The notes under the pieces are model-generated. The model saw only the letters and a list, made by a program, of their open reading frames with translations, had not been told where the DNA came from and did not search any database. The translations under genes were made by a program, and so were the position numbers. Below are positions 52,088-61,020 of a stretch of DNA of 64,000 nucleotides, piece after piece. This stretch comes from DAIDKA01 sp035503515 (lineage in GTDB: Bacteria > Pseudomonadota > Gammaproteobacteria > Steroidobacterales > Steroidobacteraceae): assembly GCA_035503515.1 (NCBI GenBank), contig DATJTJ010000145.1:1-64000 (forward strand), written 5' to 3'. Numbering within the stretch: position 1 is the stretch's first letter; every line of letters begins with the position of its first letter.

Positions 52088-53974
52088 ATGCGAGGCATGG
52101 CCGGAACGATGCGGGCACTGACGAAGGATCCGTCGGTGCTGGAACACCGGATCAAGCCGGGGACGCTGCGGCGGACCTTCGGCATCGCCGCGCCGTACAC
52201 CGGCTGGCTGCTGCTGCTCGGGGTGGTGGTGGTCGTCAATGCCAGCATCAGCATTGCCTATCCGCTGATCTATCGCCGCATCATCAACGACGGCATCCTG
52301 CGCGCCGATACGCCGCTCATCGTGCGACTGGCGATATTGCTCGCCGCCCTGGGCGTGCTCGATGCGGCGCTGGGCCTCGCGCAGACCTATCTCGGCACCC
52401 GCATCGGGGCGGACGTGGTGGTGGCGCTGCGGACCCGCCTCTTTCAGCACATCCAGCGCATGCCACTGGCCTTCTTCGCGCGCGCCCAGACCGGGGCGCT
52501 GGTCAACCGGCTCTTTTCCGACACCATGGGCGCGCGCAGCGCCTTCACCGACATCCTGTCCACCGTCGCCGGCAACATCGTGACGGTGGTGCTGATCATC
52601 GGGGCCATGTTCGCGCTGTCCTGGCGCATCGCGCTGGCGGTGGTGGTGCTGCTGCCGCTGTTCGTGCTGCCGGCGCGGTACTGGGGCCGGCGCATCCAGG
52701 CCGTCACCCGCGAACTGATGAATTCCGGCTCGGGCGTGGCCAGCATGATGGTGGAGCGCTTCAATGTCGCAGGGGCGCTGCTGTCCAAGCTCTTCGGCCG
52801 GCCTGAGGCGGACGCGGCGGCCTTCGAAGGCAAGGCCCGCGAACTCTCGGGGCTTGCGATCAAGGCGGCGCTGTATGGGCGGCTGCTGGCCACCGCGCTG
52901 CTGCTGATGGCGAGTCTCGCCACGGCGCTCGCCTACGGCTGGGGCGGCGTGCTGGCGGCGCGCCATGCGCTGGATCTCGGCACCGTCGTGGCGCTGACGT
53001 CGTTGCTGGTGCGGCTGTACGCGCCGGTGATGGGCCTGTCGAACGTGCAGGTCACCGTCATGACGGCGCTGGTGGCCTTCGAGCGCGTCTTCGAAGTGCT
53101 GGATCTCGAGCCCATGGTGCGCGAGAAGCCCACGGCCGTGGAGATCCCTGCCGGGCCCCTGGGCGTGGTGTTCGAGCACGTGTCCTTCCGCTACCCGGCG
53201 GCAGCCGAGGTGTCCCTCGCGTCGCTCGAGTCCATCGCCGTTCCCGAGCGGCGCGCTCCCCAGACGGTGCTGCACGACATCGACTTCGACATCAGGCCCG
53301 GGGCCCTGGTGGCACTGGTGGGTCCGTCGGGGGCGGGCAAGACCACCATCACCCAGCTGATCCCGCGCCTCTATGATGTGATCTCGGGCAGCGTGCGGGT
53401 CAACGGCATCGACGTGCGCGACGCCCGGTTCGGATCGCTGCAGCGGCGTATCGGCGTGGTGACCCAGGAGGCGCACCTGTTCCACGATACCCTGCGCGCC
53501 AACCTGCTGTATGCACGCCCGGATGCAACCGATGCCCAGATCCTCGAGGCGCTGCGCGATGCCCAGATCCTGGATGTGGTGGAGGGCCTCTCGGAGGGCC
53601 TGGACACGGTGGTGGGGGAGCGCGGCTACCGCTTTTCGGGCGGCGAGAAGCAGCGGCTCGCCATCGCCCGGCTGCTGCTGAAGGCGCCGGACCTGGTGGT
53701 GCTGGATGAGGCCACCGCGCACCTGGACTCACGGTCGGAGGCCGCGGTGCAGCGGGCCCTGGAGCGCGCCCTCGTCGGCCGCACGGCCATCGTCATCGCG
53801 CACCGGCTGTCCACCGTGCTGCAGGCCGACCTCATCCTGGTCGTGCAGGAGGGACGGATCATCCAGCGCGGCACGCATGAGGAGCTGTCGGCCATGCCAG
53901 GGCTGTACGAGCAGCTGTACCGCACGCAGTTCGCGGCGCAGGCGGCCGCCGCGGGTTCGGGTACCGCGGTCTGA
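52088..53974 (+). CDS. ABC-type exporter (fused membrane and ATPase domains, MsbA/LmrA type)
   Basis: The protein has 628 residues. Six membrane helices (about 30-320) precede the ATPase domain. The latter has VSFRYP, Walker A GPSGAGKTT, Q-loop VTQEAHLFHD, signature FSGGEKQR, Walker B LVVLDEATAHL, and the switch His in AHRLST. The signature begins FSGGE rather than LSGGQ, as in many type IV exporters. It works as a homodimer and exports lipids, drugs or peptides. Start 52088 has GGGGA upstream; 52058 would extend it by ten residues. Its stop directly abuts the stop of the convergent acyltransferase. Confidence 0.9.
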   Translation: MRGMAGTMRALTKDPSVLEHRIKPGTLRRTFGIAAPYTGWLLLLGVVVVVNASISIAYPLIYRRIINDGILRADTPLIVRLAILLAALGVLDAALGLAQTYLGTRIGADVVVALRTRLFQHIQRMPLAFFARAQTGALVNRLFSDTMGARSAFTDILSTVAGNIVTVVLIIGAMFALSWRIALAVVVLLPLFVLPARYWGRRIQAVTRELMNSGSGVASMMVERFNVAGALLSKLFGRPEADAAAFEGKARELSGLAIKAALYGRLLATALLLMASLATALAYGWGGVLAARHALDLGTVVALTSLLVRLYAPVMGLSNVQVTVMTALVAFERVFEVLDLEPMVREKPTAVEIPAGPLGVVFEHVSFRYPAAAEVSLASLESIAVPERRAPQTVLHDIDFDIRPGALVALVGPSGAGKTTITQLIPRLYDVISGSVRVNGIDVRDARFGSLQRRIGVVTQEAHLFHDTLRANLLYARPDATDAQILEALRDAQILDVVEGLSEGLDTVVGERGYRFSGGEKQRLAIARLLLKAPDLVVLDEATAHLDSRSEAAVQRALERALVGRTAIVIAHRLSTVLQADLILVVQEGRIIQRGTHEELSAMPGLYEQLYRTQFAAQAAAAGSGTAV

Positions 53975-55186
53975 TCAGCCCGGATGGCGGGTCGGCTGCA
54001 GGGGGGAGGGGGCGGTCGGGCGCGACTGCCGCGATGGGAACAGGGCGCGCCGGGGATAGCGGGCGCCGTTCAGGACCTCGCCGATCCAGGTCGATCGCAC
54101 GAAGTAGTGGTAGCTCAGGAACAGCAGCGTCAGCGCGATCACCATGATGAGTGAAAACTTGATCGCCCAGGGCCACGCGAGCGGGGCGAACGCCACCTGC
54201 AGGAAGAACACCAGCGGCAGGTGCACCAGATAGAGCCAATAGGAGGAATCGGCGAGATAGCGGCGCACGGGGCTCTCATCCGCGCAGTACCGCAGGGCGG
54301 CACCCGTGACTCCGAAGGTCCAGTACCAGATCGAAGCCAGGTAGCAGGCGACGTACACGGCGCGGCTGCCGGCCGCACTGTGGAACAGCCATCCGTCCGT
54401 CGCGCCCTGCTCGACGTGGAGCACCGTCAGGCACAGCCCGGTCAGGGTCATGCCGGCGGCCAGGTGCTCGCGCCAGCGTGCGCGCCATTTCTGCAGCTGC
54501 GCCGGCTGGCGGTGCACGAACCATCCGAGGGCGAACGCGGTGCCGAAGGCCACCAGCACCGGCGGCTTCGGGGTCAGACCGCGGTCCGGCGTCGGGATGC
54601 CCAGCCCCCACAGGATCCGATCGTCGAATCCCAGGACCGCGAACAGCGGCAGTGCGAGCACCCAGGGCGCCAGAGGACTGTCGAGCAGGCGCCGGACGGC
54701 GCCGTCGCCGAGCTCGGCGAGGCTCTCGCCGCCATCGGAGCGCTGCGCGGTGATCCAGCGCAGCGCGAGCGCGGCGACATAGAACAGGCACAGGTAATAG
54801 AGGAACCACAGGTGCATCAGTGGCACCGGCCGCCAGCCGTGCGCCGAGGCGGGGTCCGCCCATGCCAGGATGCGCAGCGTGACCGGCGTCAGCACCGCCC
54901 AGGCGACGAGCAGCGGCGCGAGGATCCGCGCGGAGCGGTGCCGGATGAAGCCCGTCACACCGCGCCGCTGCAGGAGCAGTCTGGCGAAGAACCCCGCGAT
55001 CACGAAGAACAGTGTCATGCGGAAGGTGTGGATGACGAAGAACGTCACCTTGAGGGCGCTGCTGGGCGAGTGATCGGCGATCGGGATCGCCAGAAAGAAC
55101 GACATGGTCGCGTGCAGGACGATGCCCGCGAGCAGTGCGTAACCACGTACCGCATCCAGTGCGTGGTAACGCTCGGTGGTTGTCAT
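53975..55186 (-). CDS. Acyltransferase-3 family membrane protein
   Basis: The protein has 403 residues with ten or so membrane helices. The N-terminus ERYHALDAVRGYALLAGIVLH contains the conserved RG and His of the acyltransferase-3 family. YWLYLVHLPLVFFLQV near the end is also typical. Relatives such as OpgC/MdoC transfer succinyl or acetyl groups to periplasmic glucans or surface sugars. There is no glucan gene nearby to fix the substrate. The C-terminal 25 residues are basic and Pro/Ser-rich. An ATG three codons upstream (55195) is an alternative start. Confidence 0.85.
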   Translation of the reverse strand: MTTTERYHALDAVRGYALLAGIVLHATMSFFLAIPIADHSPSSALKVTFFVIHTFRMTLFFVIAGFFARLLLQRRGVTGFIRHRSARILAPLLVAWAVLTPVTLRILAWADPASAHGWRPVPLMHLWFLYYLCLFYVAALALRWITAQRSDGGESLAELGDGAVRRLLDSPLAPWVLALPLFAVLGFDDRILWGLGIPTPDRGLTPKPPVLVAFGTAFALGWFVHRQPAQLQKWRARWREHLAAGMTLTGLCLTVLHVEQGATDGWLFHSAAGSRAVYVACYLASIWYWTFGVTGAALRYCADESPVRRYLADSSYWLYLVHLPLVFFLQVAFAPLAWPWAIKFSLIMVIALTLLFLSYHYFVRSTWIGEVLNGARYPRRALFPSRQSRPTAPSPLQPTRHPG

Positions 55187-55270
55187 AATCCTCATGCACC
55201 CATGGCGCGGTCCCGCGGCCATTGTCGTCGGCCCGGGGCGCGCCGTAGGTGATGGCGGTCACATCGGCAG

Positions 55271-55876
55271 CTACTCCAGGCCCTCGGCCTTGCGGGCGGC
55301 GATCACGTGCGGCCTGGCCGCGACGCGGTCGTTGTGGCGCTTCAGGGCGGCGAAGGGACTCAAGTCGACGCCGACGTGTCCGGCCCAGCTGAGCACGACA
55401 TACAGGTAGGCATCGGCCACCGTGAACTGCTCGCCCATGAGGTAGTTCTTCGAGCCCAGGGCACCGTCGATCCAGCCCAGCCGCTTCTTGAGATTGGCGC
55501 GGGCCATGCTCTTCACGTCCTCCTTGCCCGAAGGGTCGAAGAGCGGTCCGAAGTTCTTGTGCAACTCGGAATTGATGTAGGCCAGCCACTCCAGCAGCCG
55601 GTACCGCTCGAACGTGCCGGCCGCAGGCGCAAGCTTTGCGGCGGGATTGAGATCGCCGATGTAGCTCAGCACCGCGACGTTTTCGGTCAGCACCTGGCCG
55701 TCGTCCAGGCGCAGCACTGGCACATAGCCCTTGGGATTGACGGCGGTCAGATCCTCGCCCGACTTCGTCTTGTGGGTCCCATGGTCGACCTCGGCGGCCT
55801 CGAATTTGATACCGGCTTCGTTGAGCGAAATAAAGGAGGCCAGCGAGCAGGCCCCTTTCATGTAATAGAGCTTCAT
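55271..55876 (-). CDS. Glutathione S-transferase, beta class
   Basis: The protein has 201 residues. MKLYYMKGACSLASFISLNE carries Cys10, the hallmark of bacterial beta-class enzymes. VNPKGYVPVLRLDDGQVLTE is the glutathione-binding site, and EQFTVADAYLYVVL begins the C-terminal helical domain. Beta GSTs bind glutathione through a mixed disulfide and act in detoxification or redox control. GAGACCTTC with GGAG-like bases precedes the ATG. It is divergent from the MBL-fold gene at 55977, and a 9-bp inverted repeat lies between them. Confidence 0.9.
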   Translation of the reverse strand: MKLYYMKGACSLASFISLNEAGIKFEAAEVDHGTHKTKSGEDLTAVNPKGYVPVLRLDDGQVLTENVAVLSYIGDLNPAAKLAPAAGTFERYRLLEWLAYINSELHKNFGPLFDPSGKEDVKSMARANLKKRLGWIDGALGSKNYLMGEQFTVADAYLYVVLSWAGHVGVDLSPFAALKRHNDRVAARPHVIAARKAEGLE

Positions 55877-55921
55877 GAAGGTCTCCGTCGGTCATTGGAT
55901 CGTGGTGGGACAGCGAATCTA

Positions 55922-55948
55922 CACTTGAGCCTCTGCCGCGCTCAAGTG
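55922..55948. promoter_or_regulatory. Inverted repeat between divergent GST and MBL genes
   Basis: CACTTGAGC and GCTCAAGTG are exact complements separated by nine bases. The site lies 29 bases before the MBL start and 45 before the GST start, so a dimeric regulator bound there could control both. No -10/-35 boxes are convincing. Confidence 0.4.
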
Positions 55949-55976
55949 CATCGACAAGGGGCGCCGCGCGCCGGGT

Positions 55977-57026
55977 ATGATGATCTCCATGAAGCCGATC
56001 TTCAGCGCAACGCTGGTCAATGGAGTCTGGGGCGACCCCTGCCTGTGCATCGATCTGCGGTTCCAGCGCCGTGCGATCCTGTTCGACATCGGTGACGTGA
56101 GCGCGCTGTCGACCCAGGTGCTGCTCCGGATCAGCGAGATCTTCGTCAGCCACACCCACATGGACCATTTCGCAGGCTTCGATCACCTGCTGCGGGTATG
56201 CCTCGGACGGGACACGGGCATCCGGATGTTCGGGCCGCCCGGGTTCGTTTCACAGGTGGAACACAAGCTCGCGGCCTACACCTGGGATCTGCTGCCGAAC
56301 TATGCGACCGCCTTCACCGTCGAGGCCCACGAGCTGCACGAAGGAGGCCTCCTGCGGCGCGCCCGCTTTCGCAGCTCGGCCCGGTTCCAGCGCGAACCAC
56401 TGCCGGAAGTGGCGGTCACGGACGGCGTGCTGCTGGCGGAAGATCAGTTCCGGGTCCGTGCGGCGGCCTTCGCGCATCATCGCATCGTGTCGCTGGGGTT
56501 CTCCTTCGACGAGGATGTCCACATCAACGTCTGGAAGAACCGCCTCGACGAGAAGGGCCTGCCAAGCGGTCCCTGGTTGTCGCAGCTCAAGGCTCTGGCG
56601 CGGCAGGGTGCCGCCGAGGACACCCCCGTCCCGGTGCGCTGGCGGACGCGGGAGGGCCACCGCGAACAGACCTTCACCCTGGGCGAATTGAAGCGTGACG
56701 TGCTCGAGTTCGTGCCGGGCCAGCGGGTGTGCTACGTGACGGACGTGAACGGCGATCCGCTCAACCGCGAGCGGATCTGCGAGTTCGTTCGCGGCGCGGA
56801 CATCCTGTTCATCGAAGCCGTGTTCGCGCAAGCCGACCATGAACTCGCGGCGCGCAAGTCGCACCTGACCACGCTGCAGTCGGGCTCGATCGCGCGCCTC
56901 GCCGGAGTGCGGCATGCGCAGCCCTTTCATTTTTCGGCGCGTTACCGGGATGGCGAGGAAGCGCATCACGGAGAGTTCCTGCAGGCCTGGCAGGGAACAT
57001 CGCACCTTGGCCGCGCCGATGTCTGA
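55977..57026 (+). CDS. MBL-fold ribonuclease-Z-like hydrolase
   Basis: The protein has 349 residues, without signal peptide. The metal motif is SHTHMDHF (His59, His61, Asp63, His64). YVTDVNGDP, ILFIEAVFAQADHELAARKS and the late PFHFSARY supply the further Asp/His and the tRNase-Z-like ending. This branch includes tRNA 3' endonucleases and unassigned phosphodiesterases; function on tRNA is not assured. Several ATGs crowd the start (55977, 55980, 55989) without a clear Shine-Dalgarno site. It overlaps the lipoprotein gene by eight bases. Confidence 0.82.
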   Translation: MMISMKPIFSATLVNGVWGDPCLCIDLRFQRRAILFDIGDVSALSTQVLLRISEIFVSHTHMDHFAGFDHLLRVCLGRDTGIRMFGPPGFVSQVEHKLAAYTWDLLPNYATAFTVEAHELHEGGLLRRARFRSSARFQREPLPEVAVTDGVLLAEDQFRVRAAAFAHHRIVSLGFSFDEDVHINVWKNRLDEKGLPSGPWLSQLKALARQGAAEDTPVPVRWRTREGHREQTFTLGELKRDVLEFVPGQRVCYVTDVNGDPLNRERICEFVRGADILFIEAVFAQADHELAARKSHLTTLQSGSIARLAGVRHAQPFHFSARYRDGEEAHHGEFLQAWQGTSHLGRADV

Positions 57027-57783
57027 GGCACGTGCGGGATACGCGTCCCTCGTGCTGCTGGCGGCGGTGCTGCTCGCCGGTTGCCACCGCCACGCGCCGG
57101 CGGTCACGCCGCCGGCCAGTGCCGCCCGGACCGTCAGCCCGCTGCCCCTGAGTCAGGCCGATCTCGGGGTCTCGCTGCTCGCCGAGGTGGCGAATGCGCG
57201 TTTTGCCCTGAGCCTCGGTGATGTGGTGGCCGCCGGCAATGACATCTCCGCGGCGCGGGCGTTCGCCGCGCAGCTGCCCAACCGCCCCTCGAAACTGATC
57301 CTGCCCGATCCGCGGGGCGAGGGCCGGGCGCTGTTCGATCCGGCCGCGGCTGCCGCGAAGCATGAACCCCTGACCGACTTCCAGGCGGTGGTGACCCTCG
57401 ACTCGGCCCGGACGCAACTGCCGGACCACGTTGCGCAGGCGGACTCTTTCTTACGTGCCCTGCAGAGTCGCGTGCCCCAGGGACTGATTCCGCCCGATCT
57501 GCCGCTGCTGCGCGTGGCCGCAGCGCTCGATCAGGCCCGCGCCGCTGCCACGGAAGGCCGCTCGAGCAACCTGAAAACCCAGCTGCTGTGCGCGAGCGCG
57601 CTCCTGAAAAGCTATCCGGGGAACGCCCATCGGGCCGGGATCACCGCGTTGGCGGCCGACATCGATCAGACCCTGGCGAATCCGCGGACACTGCAGACCA
57701 TGTCGGGCTATCGCGTCGACTCGTGGGCGGGGCAGGTGGCCGGGTGGCTCGGCAGCGACCGCTGGAACGCTCCGCGCGGATGA
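57019..57783 (+). CDS. Lipoprotein of unknown function, YfdX-like
   Basis: The protein has 254 residues. The signal ends in the lipobox LLAGC (Cys about residue 22) followed by HRH. The mature part is Ala-rich helical, with LLAEVANARFALSLGDVVAAG and NDISAARAFAAQLP resembling YfdX proteins, and a second similar helix pair near LDQARAAATEGRSSNLKTQL. The role of YfdX proteins is unclear (stress, acid response). The gene starts within the end of the MBL-fold gene, so the two are translationally linked. Assignment to YfdX is tentative. Confidence 0.6.
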   Translation: MSEARAGYASLVLLAAVLLAGCHRHAPAVTPPASAARTVSPLPLSQADLGVSLLAEVANARFALSLGDVVAAGNDISAARAFAAQLPNRPSKLILPDPRGEGRALFDPAAAAAKHEPLTDFQAVVTLDSARTQLPDHVAQADSFLRALQSRVPQGLIPPDLPLLRVAAALDQARAAATEGRSSNLKTQLLCASALLKSYPGNAHRAGITALAADIDQTLANPRTLQTMSGYRVDSWAGQVAGWLGSDRWNAPRG

Positions 57784-57808
57784 TGCGGCGCGGGGATTGT
57801 GATCCTCT

Positions 57809-59407
57809 CTAAGGCGTCGAAGTCCTGCCCGGTCCTCCCGCCTGTCCGCCGAGGTCGGCAAGCTGCAGGACCGGAGTGTCCACGTGGCGCATGAAATGAT
57901 CGCGCGCATCCAATGTCTCGATCTCGACCCGGGAGTCGGCGAGTTTTGAGCCGTCTAGGGGATAATGCACCGATCCGGATCGATCGAAGAATGGCAGCTC
58001 CACTCCTGTGCGATGAATGCCGTCGGGCAGCAAGCTTCCGAAAATTGCGGGTGTGTAGTCGCCGATGCAAAAGTGAACTTCCCGATTGCGCAATCCCGCG
58101 GTGGCGTCCTCCAGATCTTCTGTAAGGCAAGTAGGCTGCCGGCGCCCGCTCAGACATCTCACGAGCACGTCATCGCCTTCCTCGTCGACTCGCGTCACAC
58201 ATTCGCCGAGTTTACCGATCGTCGCGTGGGCGCCGACGGCCGGAACGGCAAAGTGGGCGGCGCCCCGGAACAGGGTCAGGGAGTAGTCGATACCGAGTTT
58301 CACTGGCCGATCGCCTATGCGAGCGAGCACTGCCGGGGGAAGGTAGAGGCGCTGGTGAATATACGCATCAGAGCTTGAGCGCGCGCCGCGGATTTCGAAC
58401 TGAGCATCCTGCATAGATCCGAGGCCATCGACGCTGATATTGGATTTGCCTTTGTAGAGCAGCGCGCCATCTGCTGTCGTGATTCGCACCTCCGCGTGAT
58501 CCAGCAGCACGCTGGCATCCTCGGGCACGCCCGCAACTTTGAGCGGGATGTATAGCGCGTTGGTTGCATTTGGCGCCGCACCCGGCGGCAGCCTGAAGCG
58601 TCCCAGCCGCGGATCGAATGCCAATTGCACGGATCGGGCCGCCTGCGGTTCCGCGGCCAGGCTTCGCTGCATTGCGAAGGCCAACGGCCAGGGCATGAAG
58701 GTCCAGGCGAGGATGGCGGCCCCACCGAGTCCGACCAGGCTGCGCGCCAGCAGCGTGCGCCGCCTGAAGTATTGAAGGGGCAGGATGAGTGCCGCGCCGA
58801 CACTCGCCGTGACGTAAAACGCCGCATCGACCATCCAGATTGCACCGGTCTCGGGTACGGATGCCTTGACGCCCAGCACCATGGCAAGGACTACCTGGAA
58901 GAACAGGATATAGCCGATCAGCGCTGCCGTGCACAGCATGAATGCCTCGACGAAGCTGCGGGTAATGGCACCGACCATCATGGCGGGCAGTGACAGCTCG
59001 CACAGCACCGCAAAATTGCGCACTGTAGCGGCCACACATGCCGCCGGGAACGGGATTCCATCCGCCAGCGCGGCACCGAAATCGATGAGCCACAATGGCG
59101 CCTGGATCATGAGGAGCACGAAGGCGATCTTTGCGAGGATGAGATCGCGACGCCAGATAGGCCGGATCAGCCAGTCCTGGCGCACGCCCGGCACGGCGTC
59201 CTGGTGCATGGCGACGACGGCCACAACCAGCATCCCCAGCAGCGAGAGGACCGACAACAGCGGGGTGAGCTGTGCCAGGCTCGGCGGAGGAGGGACGAGC
59301 TGATCTCTCAGATAATGGCAAATTGCCGAGCACAGGTTCATCCCGTTGGCCAACGCTGCCAGAGGCCATAGGAGCCGGATGTCCTTCCTGAGAATGTTCG
59401 CAATCAT
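57809..59407 (-). CDS. ABC-2-type transporter permease with extra C-terminal soluble domain
   Basis: The protein has 532 residues. Six hydrophobic helices occupy residues about 13-255, like ABC-2 permeases. The remaining about 280 residues are soluble, with beta-rich segments (LAFDPRLGRFRLPPGAAPNA, VLLDHAEVRITTADG, CVTRVDEEGDDVLVRCLSGR) and several Cys. The C-terminal part is not a known domain to me. Its ATG overlaps the ATPase stop (ATGA). With the ATPase and the GntR regulator it forms a YtrA-type operon, which in other bacteria answers to cell-wall antibiotics or nutrients. Confidence 0.78.
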   Translation of the reverse strand: MIANILRKDIRLLWPLAALANGMNLCSAICHYLRDQLVPPPPSLAQLTPLLSVLSLLGMLVVAVVAMHQDAVPGVRQDWLIRPIWRRDLILAKIAFVLLMIQAPLWLIDFGAALADGIPFPAACVAATVRNFAVLCELSLPAMMVGAITRSFVEAFMLCTAALIGYILFFQVVLAMVLGVKASVPETGAIWMVDAAFYVTASVGAALILPLQYFRRRTLLARSLVGLGGAAILAWTFMPWPLAFAMQRSLAAEPQAARSVQLAFDPRLGRFRLPPGAAPNATNALYIPLKVAGVPEDASVLLDHAEVRITTADGALLYKGKSNISVDGLGSMQDAQFEIRGARSSSDAYIHQRLYLPPAVLARIGDRPVKLGIDYSLTLFRGAAHFAVPAVGAHATIGKLGECVTRVDEEGDDVLVRCLSGRRQPTCLTEDLEDATAGLRNREVHFCIGDYTPAIFGSLLPDGIHRTGVELPFFDRSGSVHYPLDGSKLADSRVEIETLDARDHFMRHVDTPVLQLADLGGQAGGPGRTSTP

Positions 59408-60300
59408 GATTGCTCGTCCCGTGATGTGCGCGCCAGGGTGGTGAAGATCGTCCGCAGCGCGACCGGCTGGACATCGATCGATCTGACGCCGCGGAACAGC
59501 GCCGCGATCTGCGCGGCCAGCCGTGATGCGTCGAACCGGGTGTCGAAGAAAGTGACGACGCTGCCGGCCGTCGCGAGCTGCAGCCAGGCCTCCGGAACCG
59601 GCGCCTGCGGTTTCATCATCGCATCGAGCGTGACGCGCACGGCCCTGAAGCGCCCGGAAAGATCCGCCATCGACTCCTGGAACAGCAGGCGTCCCTGGTC
59701 TATGAAACCGACATGGGTCGTGATGCCCTCGATGTCCGACAGCTCGTGCGAGGAGATCAGCACGGTCATGTCGCCCAGGCCCTGCAGCATGCGCTCCATG
59801 AACTCATCGCGCACCAGGGGATCCAGCCCGCTGAAGGGCTCATCGAGGACCAGGATCCGCGGCCGGAACGGCAGTGCACAGGCCAGCGCCATTTTCATGC
59901 GCATGCCGTGGGAGAGATCGCCGATGCGCCGCTCCCGCGGCAGGCGCAGTTCAGTCACGATCGAGCGTTCCAGGTCGTCGTCCCAGGAGCGATAGAACGG
60001 CCGCAGGTAGGCGAGGTACTGACCGACCGTCAGCCGTGCCGGCATGTCCTGATTCTCCGACACATAGCCGATCTGCTGCAGCTGCGGCACATCGAGCCGT
60101 CGCGAATCGACGCCCAAGATGCGCGTGACGCCGCGGGTGGGCCGGATGATGTTCATCACGGTCTTGATGGTGGTCGTCTTGCCGGCGCCATTGGCACCGA
60201 TCAGGGCATAGGCGCTGCCCTCCGGAACGGTGAGCGACAGGCCCCGCAGGGCCTCGTGGCGCCCGAAGGCCTTGTGCAGGTTTTCGATTTCGATGGTCAT
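59404..60300 (-). CDS. ABC transporter ATP-binding protein
   Basis: The protein has 298 residues. Walker A is GANGAGKTTT, the Q-loop is VSENQDMP, the signature is LSHGMRMKMA, Walker B is ILVLDEPFSGLD, and the switch His is in SSHEL. The C-terminal 80 residues form the extra domain seen in ABC-2 ATPases (YtrB/EcsA type). The signature has His-Gly instead of Gly-Gly (LSHGM), which is usual in this branch. ATGA overlaps link it to the GntR gene before it and to the permease gene after it. Confidence 0.9.
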   Translation of the reverse strand: MTIEIENLHKAFGRHEALRGLSLTVPEGSAYALIGANGAGKTTTIKTVMNIIRPTRGVTRILGVDSRRLDVPQLQQIGYVSENQDMPARLTVGQYLAYLRPFYRSWDDDLERSIVTELRLPRERRIGDLSHGMRMKMALACALPFRPRILVLDEPFSGLDPLVRDEFMERMLQGLGDMTVLISSHELSDIEGITTHVGFIDQGRLLFQESMADLSGRFRAVRVTLDAMMKPQAPVPEAWLQLATAGSVVTFFDTRFDASRLAAQIAALFRGVRSIDVQPVALRTIFTTLARTSRDEQS

Positions 60301-60716
60301 CGTTCGTTGGCCTCGCGCGCCTGGTCGATTTTCGTCCACTCGGTGGAAATGGCTTCGATCACGTCCTCGAAGCCCACGCCGACGCGGCGCGCCTCCACCA
60401 CCAGCTGTTCGACTTCTTCCTGCAGCAGCCGCTGGCGATCGCCGATGCGCGGTTTCGGGGGCACCGCAACGATGGTGCCCACGCCGGGGTGCATTTCGAG
60501 CCAGCGCTCCTGGATCAGGTACTGGATGACCTTGTGAGCCGTGTTGGGATGGATCTTCAGATCCGCCGCCAGGGCGCGCACCGAAGGGAAGGGCTGGCCG
60601 GGCTGGTATTCACCGCTCAACAGCGCCTTCTGTGCCGCGAACAGCACCTGTTCGACGATCGACTGGCCCGGCCGCAAAGTGAAGCGCAGAAGTGTCACAT
60701 GAGTATTGTGACACAT
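60297..60716 (-). CDS. GntR-family regulator, YtrA subfamily
   Basis: The protein has about 139 residues. The winged HTH covers EQVLFAAQKALLSGEYQPGQ, FPSVRALAADLKIHPNTAHK and a Gly-rich wing. The short C-terminal two-helix region (about 90-135) is the YtrA dimerisation part; no effector domain is present. YtrA proteins repress the ABC operon they start. The start is uncertain: ATG at 60716 lacks a Shine-Dalgarno site, and a GTG at 60698 lies inside the operator. The message may be leaderless. The stop overlaps the ATPase ATG. Confidence 0.85.
   Translation of the reverse strand: MCHNTHVTLLRFTLRPGQSIVEQVLFAAQKALLSGEYQPGQPFPSVRALAADLKIHPNTAHKVIQYLIQERWLEMHPGVGTIVAVPPKPRIGDRQRLLQEEVEQLVVEARRVGVGFEDVIEAISTEWTKIDQAREANER
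60692..60714. promoter_or_regulatory. Operator-like inverted repeat over the GntR gene start
   Basis: GTGTCACA and its complement TGTGACAC are separated by seven bases. The repeat covers the proposed start codons of the GntR gene, as expected for an autoregulatory YtrA-type operator that blocks transcription initiation. Confidence 0.6.
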
Positions 60717-61020
60717 GGAACGGCTGGCGGGAACTGGACCCCTGCGGGAGATTATGAAAAACGGATGGCGTGGGGTCGTTCCAACGCGCGGCCGTCGTCG
60801 GATTCCGGATGGATAGGCGGCGCTGTTGTCACCCGGCAACGCGGCGGCGGATGCGCGGTGTGCTGCGGCGATCCGGCGCGCGGCGGTGGCAGATGCAGGA
60901 AGGCTGCCGACGGTGTAGCTTGCGCTGCCGGGGAATCAGTGTGGGGCGGCCTTGATTGTCCAGGGCCGACGCCCAATCCATGTTACGTTCGCGGTCCCGA
61001 AATGGGGTGGAAGGAAAACG
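60717..61020. other. 304-bp intergenic region between divergent GntR and carotenoid-oxygenase genes
   Basis: No gene with supported start or homology is seen. It should hold the promoters of both flanking genes. Short open frames on both strands are GC-rich shadows. I see no convincing -35/-10 pair or further large inverted repeat. GGTGGAAGGA before 61021 is the ribosome-binding site of the carotenoid oxygenase. Confidence 0.5.
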
